DNA of 12,966 nt from the NCBI RefSeq assembly GCF_002027555.1, contig NZ_MXAP01000073.1, positions 1-12,966 on the forward strand. The letters run 5' to 3'. Position 1 is the stretch's first letter. Every line of letters begins with the position of its first letter. This document shows, piece by piece, positions 6,294-12,952 of this stretch. The translations under genes and the position numbers were made by a program. Under the pieces are notes generated by a model, which was not told where the DNA came from, made no database searches, and was given only the letters and a program-made list of their open reading frames with translations. Source of the stretch: Moraxella equi (GTDB lineage Bacteria; Pseudomonadota; Gammaproteobacteria; Pseudomonadales; Moraxellaceae).

Positions 6294-7013
6294 ATGACCT
6301 TAATACAACTCTCTAAAATCGCCCCGACAACCTTACTGCTTATCATCAGCTTTGTGGCGGTGATGGGCGTACAGGTCGCAAATGGGATAAACATTGACGA
6401 GCAGACATGGCAGGAACTGATTCGCTATGGAGCGAATTTTTTGCCATTAACACTCATTGGTGAGCCGTGGCGACTGGTGACGGCAGGGTTTTTGCATATT
6501 GGGGTGATTCATCTGCTATTTAACAGTTTTGCCATGTATTATTTTGGCATGGTCAGCGAGCAGATATTGGGATGGTGGCGGTTTTTGGTGGTGTTTTTGC
6601 TGTCGGTGGTGGCGGGCAATCTGTTAAACCTATACATGACCCTAAGACGGATAGAAGAAGAGAGCGTGCAAGGGGTGGGGTTGTCGGCAGGGGCATCGGG
6701 CGGTATCATGGGGCTGGGCATGTTGCTTTTGATTTTATCAATGTTTGGCTCGGCAAAGAAGTGGCGACTAAATACCAAGAGTTTGGCACTCATCATGGGC
6801 ATTAACTTTGTCATGACCTTTGCCATACCCGGTATCGATGTGGCAGGGCATCTTGGGGGCATGATGATGGGGGTGGTGTTGGGGCTGTGCCATGCGATGA
6901 GTCAAAAGTTAGGTCGCACCAGTCAGGGCGTGTTTGCCCTGTGTGCGGTGGTCAGTGCCATTGTCATGACGGGGGCGTGGCAGATGATGAATGGCGTGGT
7001 GATGGCGTGGTAA
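6294..7013 (+). CDS. Rhomboid-family intramembrane serine protease
   Basis: A 239-residue polytopic membrane protein. Rhomboids cleave transmembrane substrates within the bilayer using a Ser-His dyad. Here the nucleophile is Ser135 in GASGGIMG and the base is His186 in AGHLGG. The preceding loop helix has HLLFNSFAMYYFG, with His73 and Asn77 as oxyanion-type residues. I count six membrane helices: about 13-29, 68-85, 94-114, 131-151, 163-177 and 185-201, with a further hydrophobic stretch at 213-237, so a 6+1 layout is possible. The loop at 115-128 (YMTLRRIEEESVQG) is unusually charged. The substrate is unknown. The ATG at 6294 follows a degenerate hexanucleotide run (6255-6278) and lacks a clear Shine-Dalgarno sequence. 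The gene is convergent with mrp. Confidence 0.9.
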   Translation: MTLIQLSKIAPTTLLLIISFVAVMGVQVANGINIDEQTWQELIRYGANFLPLTLIGEPWRLVTAGFLHIGVIHLLFNSFAMYYFGMVSEQILGWWRFLVVFLLSVVAGNLLNLYMTLRRIEEESVQGVGLSAGASGGIMGLGMLLLILSMFGSAKKWRLNTKSLALIMGINFVMTFAIPGIDVAGHLGGMMMGVVLGLCHAMSQKLGRTSQGVFALCAVVSAIVMTGAWQMMNGVVMAW

Positions 7014-7044
7014 ACCTGCCAAAATCATGCACTACTTATAAATA

Positions 7045-7166
7045 GACTTCCTGCAAAATTAGTTTTCCGTTCGCTCTGAGCCTGCCTGCGGGTGGCGGAA
7101 AACCGTTATGGGTAGGCATAACTCACCATGAACGGTTTTCTTTAATTTGGGGTTTTTCAGGAAGTT
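7045..7166. mobile_element. 122-bp MITE-like element with short terminal inverted repeats
   Basis: ACTTCCTG at 7046-7053 is matched by its exact complement at 7158-7165, and the similarity continues inward (CAAAA against GAAAAA). TA dinucleotides flank both ends, a possible target duplication. Inside are two GC-richer hairpins: GTTTTCCG (7062-7069) with CGGAAAAC (7096-7103), and AAAACCGTT (7099-7107) with AACGGTTTT (7131-7139). They share bases, so they are alternatives. No coding capacity. It lies between two convergent genes and could act as their shared terminator. Confidence 0.55.
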
Positions 7167-7192
7167 TAATGCACTTTACATTTTATACCATT

Positions 7193-8383
7193 TTAAAAAA
7201 TCCGCCCGCTTGCTCCTTTATCAAATTTGCCAATATGGGCGTCAATATTCTTGGCGATATTTTCATAATACACCGCAAAATCATCACCTGCCATGACAGA
7301 CGGCTCGCCCTTATCCATTTGCGTGCGAATATCGGTGGCAAGTGGCAGTTGCCCCAAAAGTGGCACTTGGTATCTCTCTGCCAGCTTTGCCCCACCGTCC
7401 GCCCCAAAAATGGCGTCCACATGACCGCAGTTGGTGCAAGTGTGCAGAGCCATATTCTCAACCACGCCAATGACGGGGATGTCAGTTTTAAAGAACATTT
7501 CCATGCCTTTTTGGGCGTCTAGCAGGGCGATGTGTTGGGGTGTGGTAACGATGACCGCCCCTGTTACGGGGATACGCTGGGCGAGCGTGAGCTGAATGTC
7601 GCCTGTGCCGGGGGGCATATCGATGATGAGATAGTCAAGCGTGGGCCAGTTGGTTTGACTGTACAGTTGCATTAACGCCCCTGTCGCCTTGACCCCACGC
7701 CACGCCACAGGGGTGTTATCGCTCTCAATCAAATTGCCAATGGAGAGCATGGCAATGCCGTGTGCATCTATCGGCACGAATTGGTCGTTTTCAACGGCAG
7801 GCTTGACCCCTGCCACGCCCAGCATATCAGGTACGGACGGGCCATAGATGTCCGCATCTAGGATGCCGACTTTTTTGCCGAGTTTTTGTAGGGCAAGGGC
7901 GATATTGACCGTGGTGGTGGATTTGCCGACACCGCCTTTACCACTGGCGACCACGATGATGTGGCGAATGCGGGGGTGGGGGGCGATGTCCGCCTGTTTG
8001 GGGGTGGATTTGGTGGGGGTGTCGTCTGTGGTGTGGCTTGGGATTTTATTTGACGACTGGGGCGTGTGGGTTTGCACGGCACTGGCGGTTGTGGTGGGGG
8101 CGACTTTGTCGGATAAGACGACATTTAAATTCACTTCTGCTACGCCAATGAGATGTAATCCGGCACGCAGGTCGTGATACACACGTTCAAGCTCGGCTTG
8201 GTTGGCGTCCTTATGCACTCTTAGGGCGATGTCAAGGGTGTCATCATGCAAGGATTTATCATCAATAAAAGTCGGCAGGGCTTGACCATACAGGCGAAAA
8301 TCCTGTAATACCTTGTCAATGTCGCTCATATTAATGTGGATTTTCTTTTTAAAAGGGTTAAACATAATCGTCTCATTGCTCAT
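7193..8383 (-). CDS. apbC: Mrp/NBP35-type iron-sulfur cluster carrier ATPase
   Basis: A cytoplasmic P-loop ATPase that binds and transfers [4Fe-4S] clusters to apoproteins. The 396-residue product has an N-terminal MIP18/DUF59-like domain (residues 20-92), a disordered Thr/Pro/Ser linker (93-135), then the ATPase: the deviant Walker A GKGGVGKS (148-155), ILDADIYGPS (174-183), Walker-B-region IDMPPGTGD (254-262), and the cluster-binding Cys316/Cys319 in CTNCGHVD. The linker is longer than in many homologues. The start is uncertain: the ATG at 8381-8383 has no good Shine-Dalgarno sequence, and the ATG giving MSDIDKV (18 residues later) is an alternative. It lies 46 bp after nnrS on the same strand, so co-transcription is likely. 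Also named mrp. Confidence 0.93.
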   Translation of the reverse strand: MSNETIMFNPFKKKIHINMSDIDKVLQDFRLYGQALPTFIDDKSLHDDTLDIALRVHKDANQAELERVYHDLRAGLHLIGVAEVNLNVVLSDKVAPTTTASAVQTHTPQSSNKIPSHTTDDTPTKSTPKQADIAPHPRIRHIIVVASGKGGVGKSTTTVNIALALQKLGKKVGILDADIYGPSVPDMLGVAGVKPAVENDQFVPIDAHGIAMLSIGNLIESDNTPVAWRGVKATGALMQLYSQTNWPTLDYLIIDMPPGTGDIQLTLAQRIPVTGAVIVTTPQHIALLDAQKGMEMFFKTDIPVIGVVENMALHTCTNCGHVDAIFGADGGAKLAERYQVPLLGQLPLATDIRTQMDKGEPSVMAGDDFAVYYENIAKNIDAHIGKFDKGASGRIF

Positions 8384-8429
8384 ATTTTCATTATTTTATC
8401 ATTTTATCATGTTTTAAAATCCTTGCCTA

Positions 8430-9677
8430 TCAGCCAAACAGTCCATCAGTGCGTGGTTTTGCCAAAATTCCCACATACGACACGCAAAACAGCCCAAAGG
8501 ACAACACCCACGCCACTTGCGAGATGAGTACCCACGTCATATAATCACCGCCAAACATCGGCATGACCACACGGCATAGGGCAGAGATTGTCATCAGGAT
8601 AAACATCGCACTCACGGTTTTTGGGGGCTGATGAATGTTTCGCCCCGTATGTCCAAGCGACACCCGAGCCATCATGGCAACGGTCATGAGTCCCACGCCA
8701 AACAGGGCAAGCCCATGCAAGCCGAGCGAATGCACGTTCACGCTCGTATCAACAAAAGGCAATACGACAAAGAACAGCAAACTTGCGGTCATGCCCCCAA
8801 AGGCGATGATAAGCGACCACAGTAGGGGCTTTTGCCAAATGGCAGGGTGATACCAATTTTTAAGACGGCAAATGTTGGCAATCACGCAAACCAGAGTAAA
8901 GGCACTGGCAAGCATGGGCGATTTGACAAATAAATCAAACACGATAAAACCAAAAAATCCGACTAGGTTCATTCTGTCTAATAGTGCCGAATTTTTTTGT
9001 TCTATATTTAAGCCATTGGGTTTGCCGTTGTTATCCACGCTAATGCCCTTGACGATAAAAAACGGCAACACCCGTCTGGCAATGGTAAATACCACGCCGA
9101 TGACGAGATATAACGCCCCATACAGGGCGATTTGTTGTGTGGTGGTGCTGTCCAAAAACACCCCTGCATAAAAGGCGATGTTGGCAAGCATGAGCAGGGT
9201 AAGTTTGGCAATGATACCGATTTGGCGTTTTTGGCGAGCGGCCCACACCGCCTTGATGACCGAGTAGGCGGTCATGCCCCAAAAGAGCAAGTCAAACACA
9301 AATGCCACACTAAGCATGGCAACGCTTGGCGTGGCGTGTAATCCAAGCCAGAGCAGGCGAGCGACCGCCCACGCCCCAAATATCACCCCCAAATGCCAAC
9401 CGTAGGGCATGGGTTGGCTTGTCCAAGTCTTGACGGCGGTCAATAAAAATCCAGCGATGACCGCCAACGCATAACCAAAAATCATCTCATGGGCGTGCCA
9501 ATAAAAGGGGTTAAACGTGCCTTTAAATGGGGCAAAACCCTGCAAAATCGCAAGCCACAGCAACATGGTAAGTATGGCAAAGACTGCCGACCCCACAAAA
9601 AATATGCGAAAACCTAAGTTTAAAATGGGGTGGGGCGATGTAGGACGTGGGGCGGTGTTTTGGATATTCATCAGCAT
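8430..9677 (-). CDS. nnrS: NnrS family membrane protein (nitric oxide response)
   Basis: NnrS proteins are inner-membrane, about 12-helix haem- and copper-containing proteins tied to NO stress relief in denitrifiers and other proteobacteria. The 415-residue product is strongly hydrophobic with about 12 predicted helices and carries the family marks HAHEMIFGYA (residues 61-70), RVLPFF (202-207) and RVSLGHTGR (338-346), whose histidines probably ligate metal. Length is typical (about 400). Starts at 9675-9677 (MLMNIQ) or 9669-9671 (MNIQ) are both possible; neither has a strong Shine-Dalgarno sequence. No denitrification genes are nearby, but the Fe-S carrier mrp follows by 46 bp, a sensible pairing because NO destroys Fe-S clusters (inference). 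A weak NsrR-like inverted site at 9769-9786 lies upstream. Confidence 0.92.
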   Translation of the reverse strand: MLMNIQNTAPRPTSPHPILNLGFRIFFVGSAVFAILTMLLWLAILQGFAPFKGTFNPFYWHAHEMIFGYALAVIAGFLLTAVKTWTSQPMPYGWHLGVIFGAWAVARLLWLGLHATPSVAMLSVAFVFDLLFWGMTAYSVIKAVWAARQKRQIGIIAKLTLLMLANIAFYAGVFLDSTTTQQIALYGALYLVIGVVFTIARRVLPFFIVKGISVDNNGKPNGLNIEQKNSALLDRMNLVGFFGFIVFDLFVKSPMLASAFTLVCVIANICRLKNWYHPAIWQKPLLWSLIIAFGGMTASLLFFVVLPFVDTSVNVHSLGLHGLALFGVGLMTVAMMARVSLGHTGRNIHQPPKTVSAMFILMTISALCRVVMPMFGGDYMTWVLISQVAWVLSFGLFCVSYVGILAKPRTDGLFG

Positions 9678-9768
9678 GGTAAAACATTCATTAAAAATAA
9701 TGGTTATATGATACGCCTTTTTTGCCGACTTTGCAATTTAGCCAAAAGGCTTAGTTTAGGCATGAAAA

Positions 9769-9786
9769 ATGCAAATCTGAAAACAT
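9769..9786. promoter_or_regulatory. Weak candidate NsrR-like site in the nnrS-queA divergent region
   Basis: ATGCAAATC and, inverted, ATGTTTTCA form an imperfect 9+9 repeat resembling the NsrR half-site ATGCATTT. It lies about 90 bp upstream of nnrS. I saw no consensus FNR or NnrR box in this 177-bp gap, and no convincing sigma-70 promoter for either gene. Confidence 0.2.
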
Positions 9787-9854
9787 GAGAAATACAAGCA
9801 AATCACTGGGCTTTTTGATAAAATAAGTCATTTTTATTGTAGCACAGCCACATC

Positions 9855-10904
9855 ATGAACACACCCCTACTCACCGCAGATTTTGATTACCATTTGCCCG
9901 ATGAACTCATCGCTCGTTATCCGCTTGCCGTACGGTCAAGCTCTCGCTTGCTACACGTGCAAGGCGACACGCTTGCCGACCTAAATTTTAGCGATTTGCC
10001 TGATTTGTTAAACAAAGGCGATTTGCTTGTTTTGAACGACACCAAAGTCATGAAAGCCCGCCTATTTGGGGTCAAGGACACAGGCGGAGCGGTGGAGGTG
10101 TTAGTAGAACGCATTACCGACCACGGCAATCACATCGCCCATTGCCATGTACGCTCTAGCCGTGCGTTAAAGGTGGGGCAGGCGGTGAGTCTGGCAGACG
10201 GGGGCATGCGTGCGGTTATGTGCGGACGGGCACAGAATTTGTTTGTCTTGCAATTTGATGCACCGATTTTGGCGGATTTGGAGCGTTATGGACAAATGCC
10301 GATTCCGCCTTATTTTGAACGCATGGCAGATGACACGGATGACACCCGCTATCAGACGGTGTTTCATGACCCTACCAAGCAGGCAAGCGTTGCCGCTCCG
10401 ACCGCCAGTTTGCATTTTGATGATGAAACTTTGCAAAAGCTTGCCAATAAAGGGGTAGAAATTGCCTTTGTAACCTTGCACGTTGGGGCAGGTACGTTCG
10501 CCCCTGTCAAGGCGGACGATTTGACTGACCACATCATGCACGCCGAATACGCCCACCTGCCACAGACGACTGCTGACAAAATCAATGCCATCAAGGCACA
10601 AGGCGGACAAATCATCGCCGTGGGAACGACTGTAACTCGCACGCTTGAAACTGCCCATTTGCACCGTGTGGACGGACAGCTTGTCGAGTTCGCTGGCGAT
10701 ACGCAGATTTTTATTTATCCGCCTTATGACTTTGGCGTGGTGGATAGGCTGATTACCAATTTTCATTTGCCAAAATCCACGCTTCTTATGCTCGTATCTG
10801 CCTTTGCAGGGACGGATAATATCAAAAACGCTTATGCTCATGCCATTCATAAGAAATACCGCTTTTTTAGTTACGGCGATGCGATGATTTTGGATAAAGG
10901 TTAA
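9855..10904 (+). CDS. queA: S-adenosylmethionine:tRNA ribosyltransferase-isomerase
   Basis: QueA transfers and isomerises the ribosyl group of SAM onto 7-aminomethyl-7-deazaguanine in tRNA, making epoxyqueuosine at wobble position 34 of Asn, Asp, His and Tyr tRNAs. The 349-residue product is full length and collinear with the family: FDYHLPDELIARYP (residues 10-23), NDTKVMKARLFG (61-72), GQMPIPPYF (146-154), AAPTASLHF (180-188), VGAGTFAPV (210-218), AVGTTVTRTLE (255-265), and LITNFHLPKSTLLMLVSAFA (299-318). The ATG at 9855 is the first in frame. The usual partner tgt does not follow; a DUF389 gene lies 78 bp downstream instead, after a palindromic repeat. Confidence 0.96.
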   Translation: MNTPLLTADFDYHLPDELIARYPLAVRSSSRLLHVQGDTLADLNFSDLPDLLNKGDLLVLNDTKVMKARLFGVKDTGGAVEVLVERITDHGNHIAHCHVRSSRALKVGQAVSLADGGMRAVMCGRAQNLFVLQFDAPILADLERYGQMPIPPYFERMADDTDDTRYQTVFHDPTKQASVAAPTASLHFDDETLQKLANKGVEIAFVTLHVGAGTFAPVKADDLTDHIMHAEYAHLPQTTADKINAIKAQGGQIIAVGTTVTRTLETAHLHRVDGQLVEFAGDTQIFIYPPYDFGVVDRLITNFHLPKSTLLMLVSAFAGTDNIKNAYAHAIHKKYRFFSYGDAMILDKG

Positions 10905-10931
10905 TTTTGACATTTTAAAAATTTTCCAATG

Positions 10932-10956
10932 TAGGGGCGAACTGCAATTTGCCCTA
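10932..10956. repeat. REP-like palindrome between queA and the DUF389 gene
   Basis: TAGGGGCGAA at 10932-10941 is nearly complementary to TTTGCCCTA at 10948-10956 around a TGCA centre, giving an imperfect hairpin. Related scraps occur at 89-105 and 5295-5306. A T-rich TTTC follows, so it might attenuate read-through from queA. Dispersed repeats of this TAGGGGC type are, from memory, common in Moraxella intergenic DNA. Confidence 0.5.
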
Positions 10957-10982
10957 TTTCTCATTCATAAATAAGGTTTTTT

Positions 10983-12497
10983 ATGGGCGACAATAAAGAC
11001 ACCCAAAACGATGATGTTGAATTTAGTCAAGACGAACTTGACGAACTCAAAAAACAAGGCATTGACGACGATGAGCTTGATGAGCTTGTCAAAACGGTCA
11101 ATGATGAATTGTCCGACAATGCCAATGCCAAAGATGACGACAGAGATGATGATAAGGAAAATCATGAAAATAATAATAAAAATAAAAATACCAACCAAGA
11201 AAAAATTATAAATTCTGATAAAAGTAAAGATAATTTAAAATCAAATGATGAAATTGAAACTGCTATTTCAAATAATAAACCAAATAAAAAAGAAATTCAC
11301 AAAACAGATGATTTAAAAAATAGCGAATTAAAAAACAATAGTTTAAAAACCGAAAAAGAATTAGACAAAATCGAACAACACCAAGCCGATATTGTTCGTA
11401 CGCTTATCGCCAAAAAGCATGGCGAAAAAACCATCAATCACAAAGACGTGCGAATCAGCATAGAAGCAGGGGCATTACCGACCAAAATGTTCTTTATTAT
11501 GAATGGCTTATCAGCGGTGATTGCAGGCTATGGACTGCTTGCCAACTCGCCTGCGGTGTTCATCGGAGCGATGCTTGTGGCGATGATGCTCTCGCCCATT
11601 ACCAGCATGGCGTTGGCGGTGATTGATGCACGGCTATCCTTGCTCAAAACTTCACTCCAAACCTTAATCGGTGGGATTTTGCTGATTTTTGCCATTGGCA
11701 TGGTGCTGGGCTTTTTGTACCCTGACCATGTGATGACGGGCGAGATTTTGGCACGCACATCGCCCACGACCATGGACTTGGTGGTGGCATTGGCAGGCGG
11801 TACGGCAGGGGCGTATGCCATGGTCTCGCCCAATCTATCGGTGGCGGTGGTTGGCGTGGCGGTGGCGACAGCCCTTGTTCCACCTTTGACAGCAAGTGGG
11901 ATTCTGCTGTCGGCAGGGCATTTTTCGTTGGCAATGGGGGCGTTATTGCTTGCCGTTACCAACATGCTTGCCATTCAGTTTACCAATGCGTTGGTATTGT
12001 GGCTGTTTGGTTTTCGCAGAACGCTCAATGATGATGACGTGGGCAAATTAGGACAGCTTGGGCAATTTTTGAAAAGAAATTTTGCTGTGTTAATGGCGTT
12101 GGTGGTGATTGGTGGGTATTTGTCATTTAATTTTAGCCATACTTTAAATGAACAAAATTTTGAACGCCAAAGTAATGCTTTAATTGAAAAAAGCATAGAA
12201 CATCAAGCCAATTATTTGGTATCATCAAGCATTAATAAAGAACAAAAAGTGCATGTCTTGCGAGCGGTTATTCAAGGAACCGAGCCACCAAGCCAAGCTC
12301 AAGTTTATGAATTAGAAAAAGCCATTCAAAAAATCGCCGATGACACCTTTAAAAATCGCACGATTAAATTACAAATTCGCTTTGTTCCTGAAACGGTCAT
12401 TGAGTCCACGCCAAGTAGTGAAAGCGAATTAAAACTAAGCCCAATGATATTAAAAATTTGCAAAAAGTGGCAAAAAATTAGGGCAAGCTGGCAATGA
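10983..12497 (+). CDS. DUF389 (TIGR00341-like) membrane protein with a long charged N-terminal extension
   Basis: A 504-residue protein. Residues 1-130 are hydrophilic and repetitive: DELDEL occurs at 17-22 and again at 30-35, then come Asp-rich and Asn/Lys-rich tracts, likely disordered and cytoplasmic. The conserved part runs from about 135 to 390, with six or seven helices and the DUF389 signature stretches FIGAMLVAMMLSPITSMALA (183-202), VALAGGTAGAYAMVSP (268-283) and VGVAVATALVPPLTASG (290-306). Residues 395-490 form a soluble C-terminal tail. The family has no established biochemical role that I can state; a transport-like function is sometimes guessed. The coding DNA for residues 55-125 (about 11155-11380) is markedly more A-rich than the rest. 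AAGG lies upstream of the ATG. Domain assignment is solid, function unknown. Confidence 0.87.
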   Translation: MGDNKDTQNDDVEFSQDELDELKKQGIDDDELDELVKTVNDELSDNANAKDDDRDDDKENHENNNKNKNTNQEKIINSDKSKDNLKSNDEIETAISNNKPNKKEIHKTDDLKNSELKNNSLKTEKELDKIEQHQADIVRTLIAKKHGEKTINHKDVRISIEAGALPTKMFFIMNGLSAVIAGYGLLANSPAVFIGAMLVAMMLSPITSMALAVIDARLSLLKTSLQTLIGGILLIFAIGMVLGFLYPDHVMTGEILARTSPTTMDLVVALAGGTAGAYAMVSPNLSVAVVGVAVATALVPPLTASGILLSAGHFSLAMGALLLAVTNMLAIQFTNALVLWLFGFRRTLNDDDVGKLGQLGQFLKRNFAVLMALVVIGGYLSFNFSHTLNEQNFERQSNALIEKSIEHQANYLVSSSINKEQKVHVLRAVIQGTEPPSQAQVYELEKAIQKIADDTFKNRTIKLQIRFVPETVIESTPSSESELKLSPMILKICKKWQKIRASWQ

Positions 12498-12510
12498 TAA
12501 GGGTAAAAAA

Positions 12511-12563
12511 TACGGCAAAATACCGTACAATAACCGTATATTCATGACAGGAGAATGTCATGA
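12511..12563 (+). promoter_or_regulatory. Control region of the DUF1778/GNAT toxin-antitoxin locus
   Basis: Three copies of a TACGGT-type motif lie just after the DUF389 gene: TACGG (12511-12515) inverted relative to ACCGTA (12522-12527), and a second ACCGTA (12533-12538) 11 bp (one helical turn) further on. A possible -10, TACAAT (12526-12531), lies between them, as expected for an autorepressed antitoxin promoter. Downstream, TCATGAC (12542-12548) and GTCATGA (12557-12563) are perfect 7-bp inverted arms enclosing the Shine-Dalgarno AGGAGA (12549-12554), with the start ATG (12560-12562) in the right arm. Confidence 0.5.
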
Positions 12564-12863
12564 CACCCAAAGCCAATCCATTCAAACCGCCCGTTTTGAA
12601 GCTCGTATCCCCAAGCACATTCACGACACCATTAAGCTTGCCAGTCAGATGACAGGGCGGACGATGAGTGATTTTGTGATGAGTATTGCTATGAACACGC
12701 TCAAAATGCCCTTAAACGCCATGATGAAACCATGGAAATTTTGCGATTATCAAAAGAAGATAGTAAGCAAGTTGCCGAAAATCTTATCAATCCGCCACTG
12801 ATGAATGAAGCGATGAAAAAGGCAATGGTAATCTATGATGAATTTTTTAAGGGTAGTGTATGA
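12560..12863 (+). pseudogene. DUF1778 (TacA-like) antitoxin with two single-base frameshifts
   Basis: DUF1778 antitoxins are ribbon-helix-helix repressors paired with GNAT toxins. Starting at the ATG at 12560, five bases after AGGAGA, the reading is MTPKANP. One base is missing at about 12578-12580, after which the frame gives QTARFEARIPKHIHDTI through SDFVMSIA, the RHH part. A second base is missing at 12688-12690. The frame then reads YEHAQNALKRHDETMEILRL, SKEDSKQVAENLINPPLMNE and on to KGSV, stopping at 12861-12863. Each segment looks authentic, and the last is the toxin-binding tail. An uninterrupted 85-codon frame from the ATG at 12544 covers only the middle segment and has no Shine-Dalgarno sequence. 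Either the gene is dead or the assembly has two deletion errors. Confidence 0.7.
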
Positions 12864-12952
12864 ATTTGTCCAATTATCGGATTGTGCCATTGGATAAAAG
12901 CTATGACCGAAAAGCTTTTGATTGTGGTAATGATGTCCTCAATCATTATTAG
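12860..12952 (+). pseudogene. GNAT-family toxin fragment (TacT-like), first 30 codons
   Basis: The ATG at 12860-12862 overlaps the antitoxin stop (ATGA), the usual coupling of DUF1778/GNAT pairs. These toxins acetylate the amino group of charged tRNAs and block translation. The peptide MNLSNYRIVPLDKSYDRKAF then DCGNDVLNHY matches the start of the family, in which FDCGN-LN-YL is a hallmark just before the acetyltransferase core. A TAG at 12950-12952 ends the frame exactly where the sequence stops resembling a toxin, about 130-140 residues short of normal. All catalytic and acetyl-CoA-binding parts are missing. The cause is probably an insertion at 12951. Confidence 0.7.

Noticed and set aside
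7169..7522. 117-codon plus-strand frame opposite the end of mrp.
   Set aside because: Antisense shadow of a clear gene with conserved Cys316/Cys319; its product has no recognisable features.
12544..12801. Uninterrupted 85-codon frame read as an intact DUF1778 antitoxin.
   Set aside because: Its first residues come from the Shine-Dalgarno region and its last third is out of frame; the authentic start and toxin-binding tail are in other frames.
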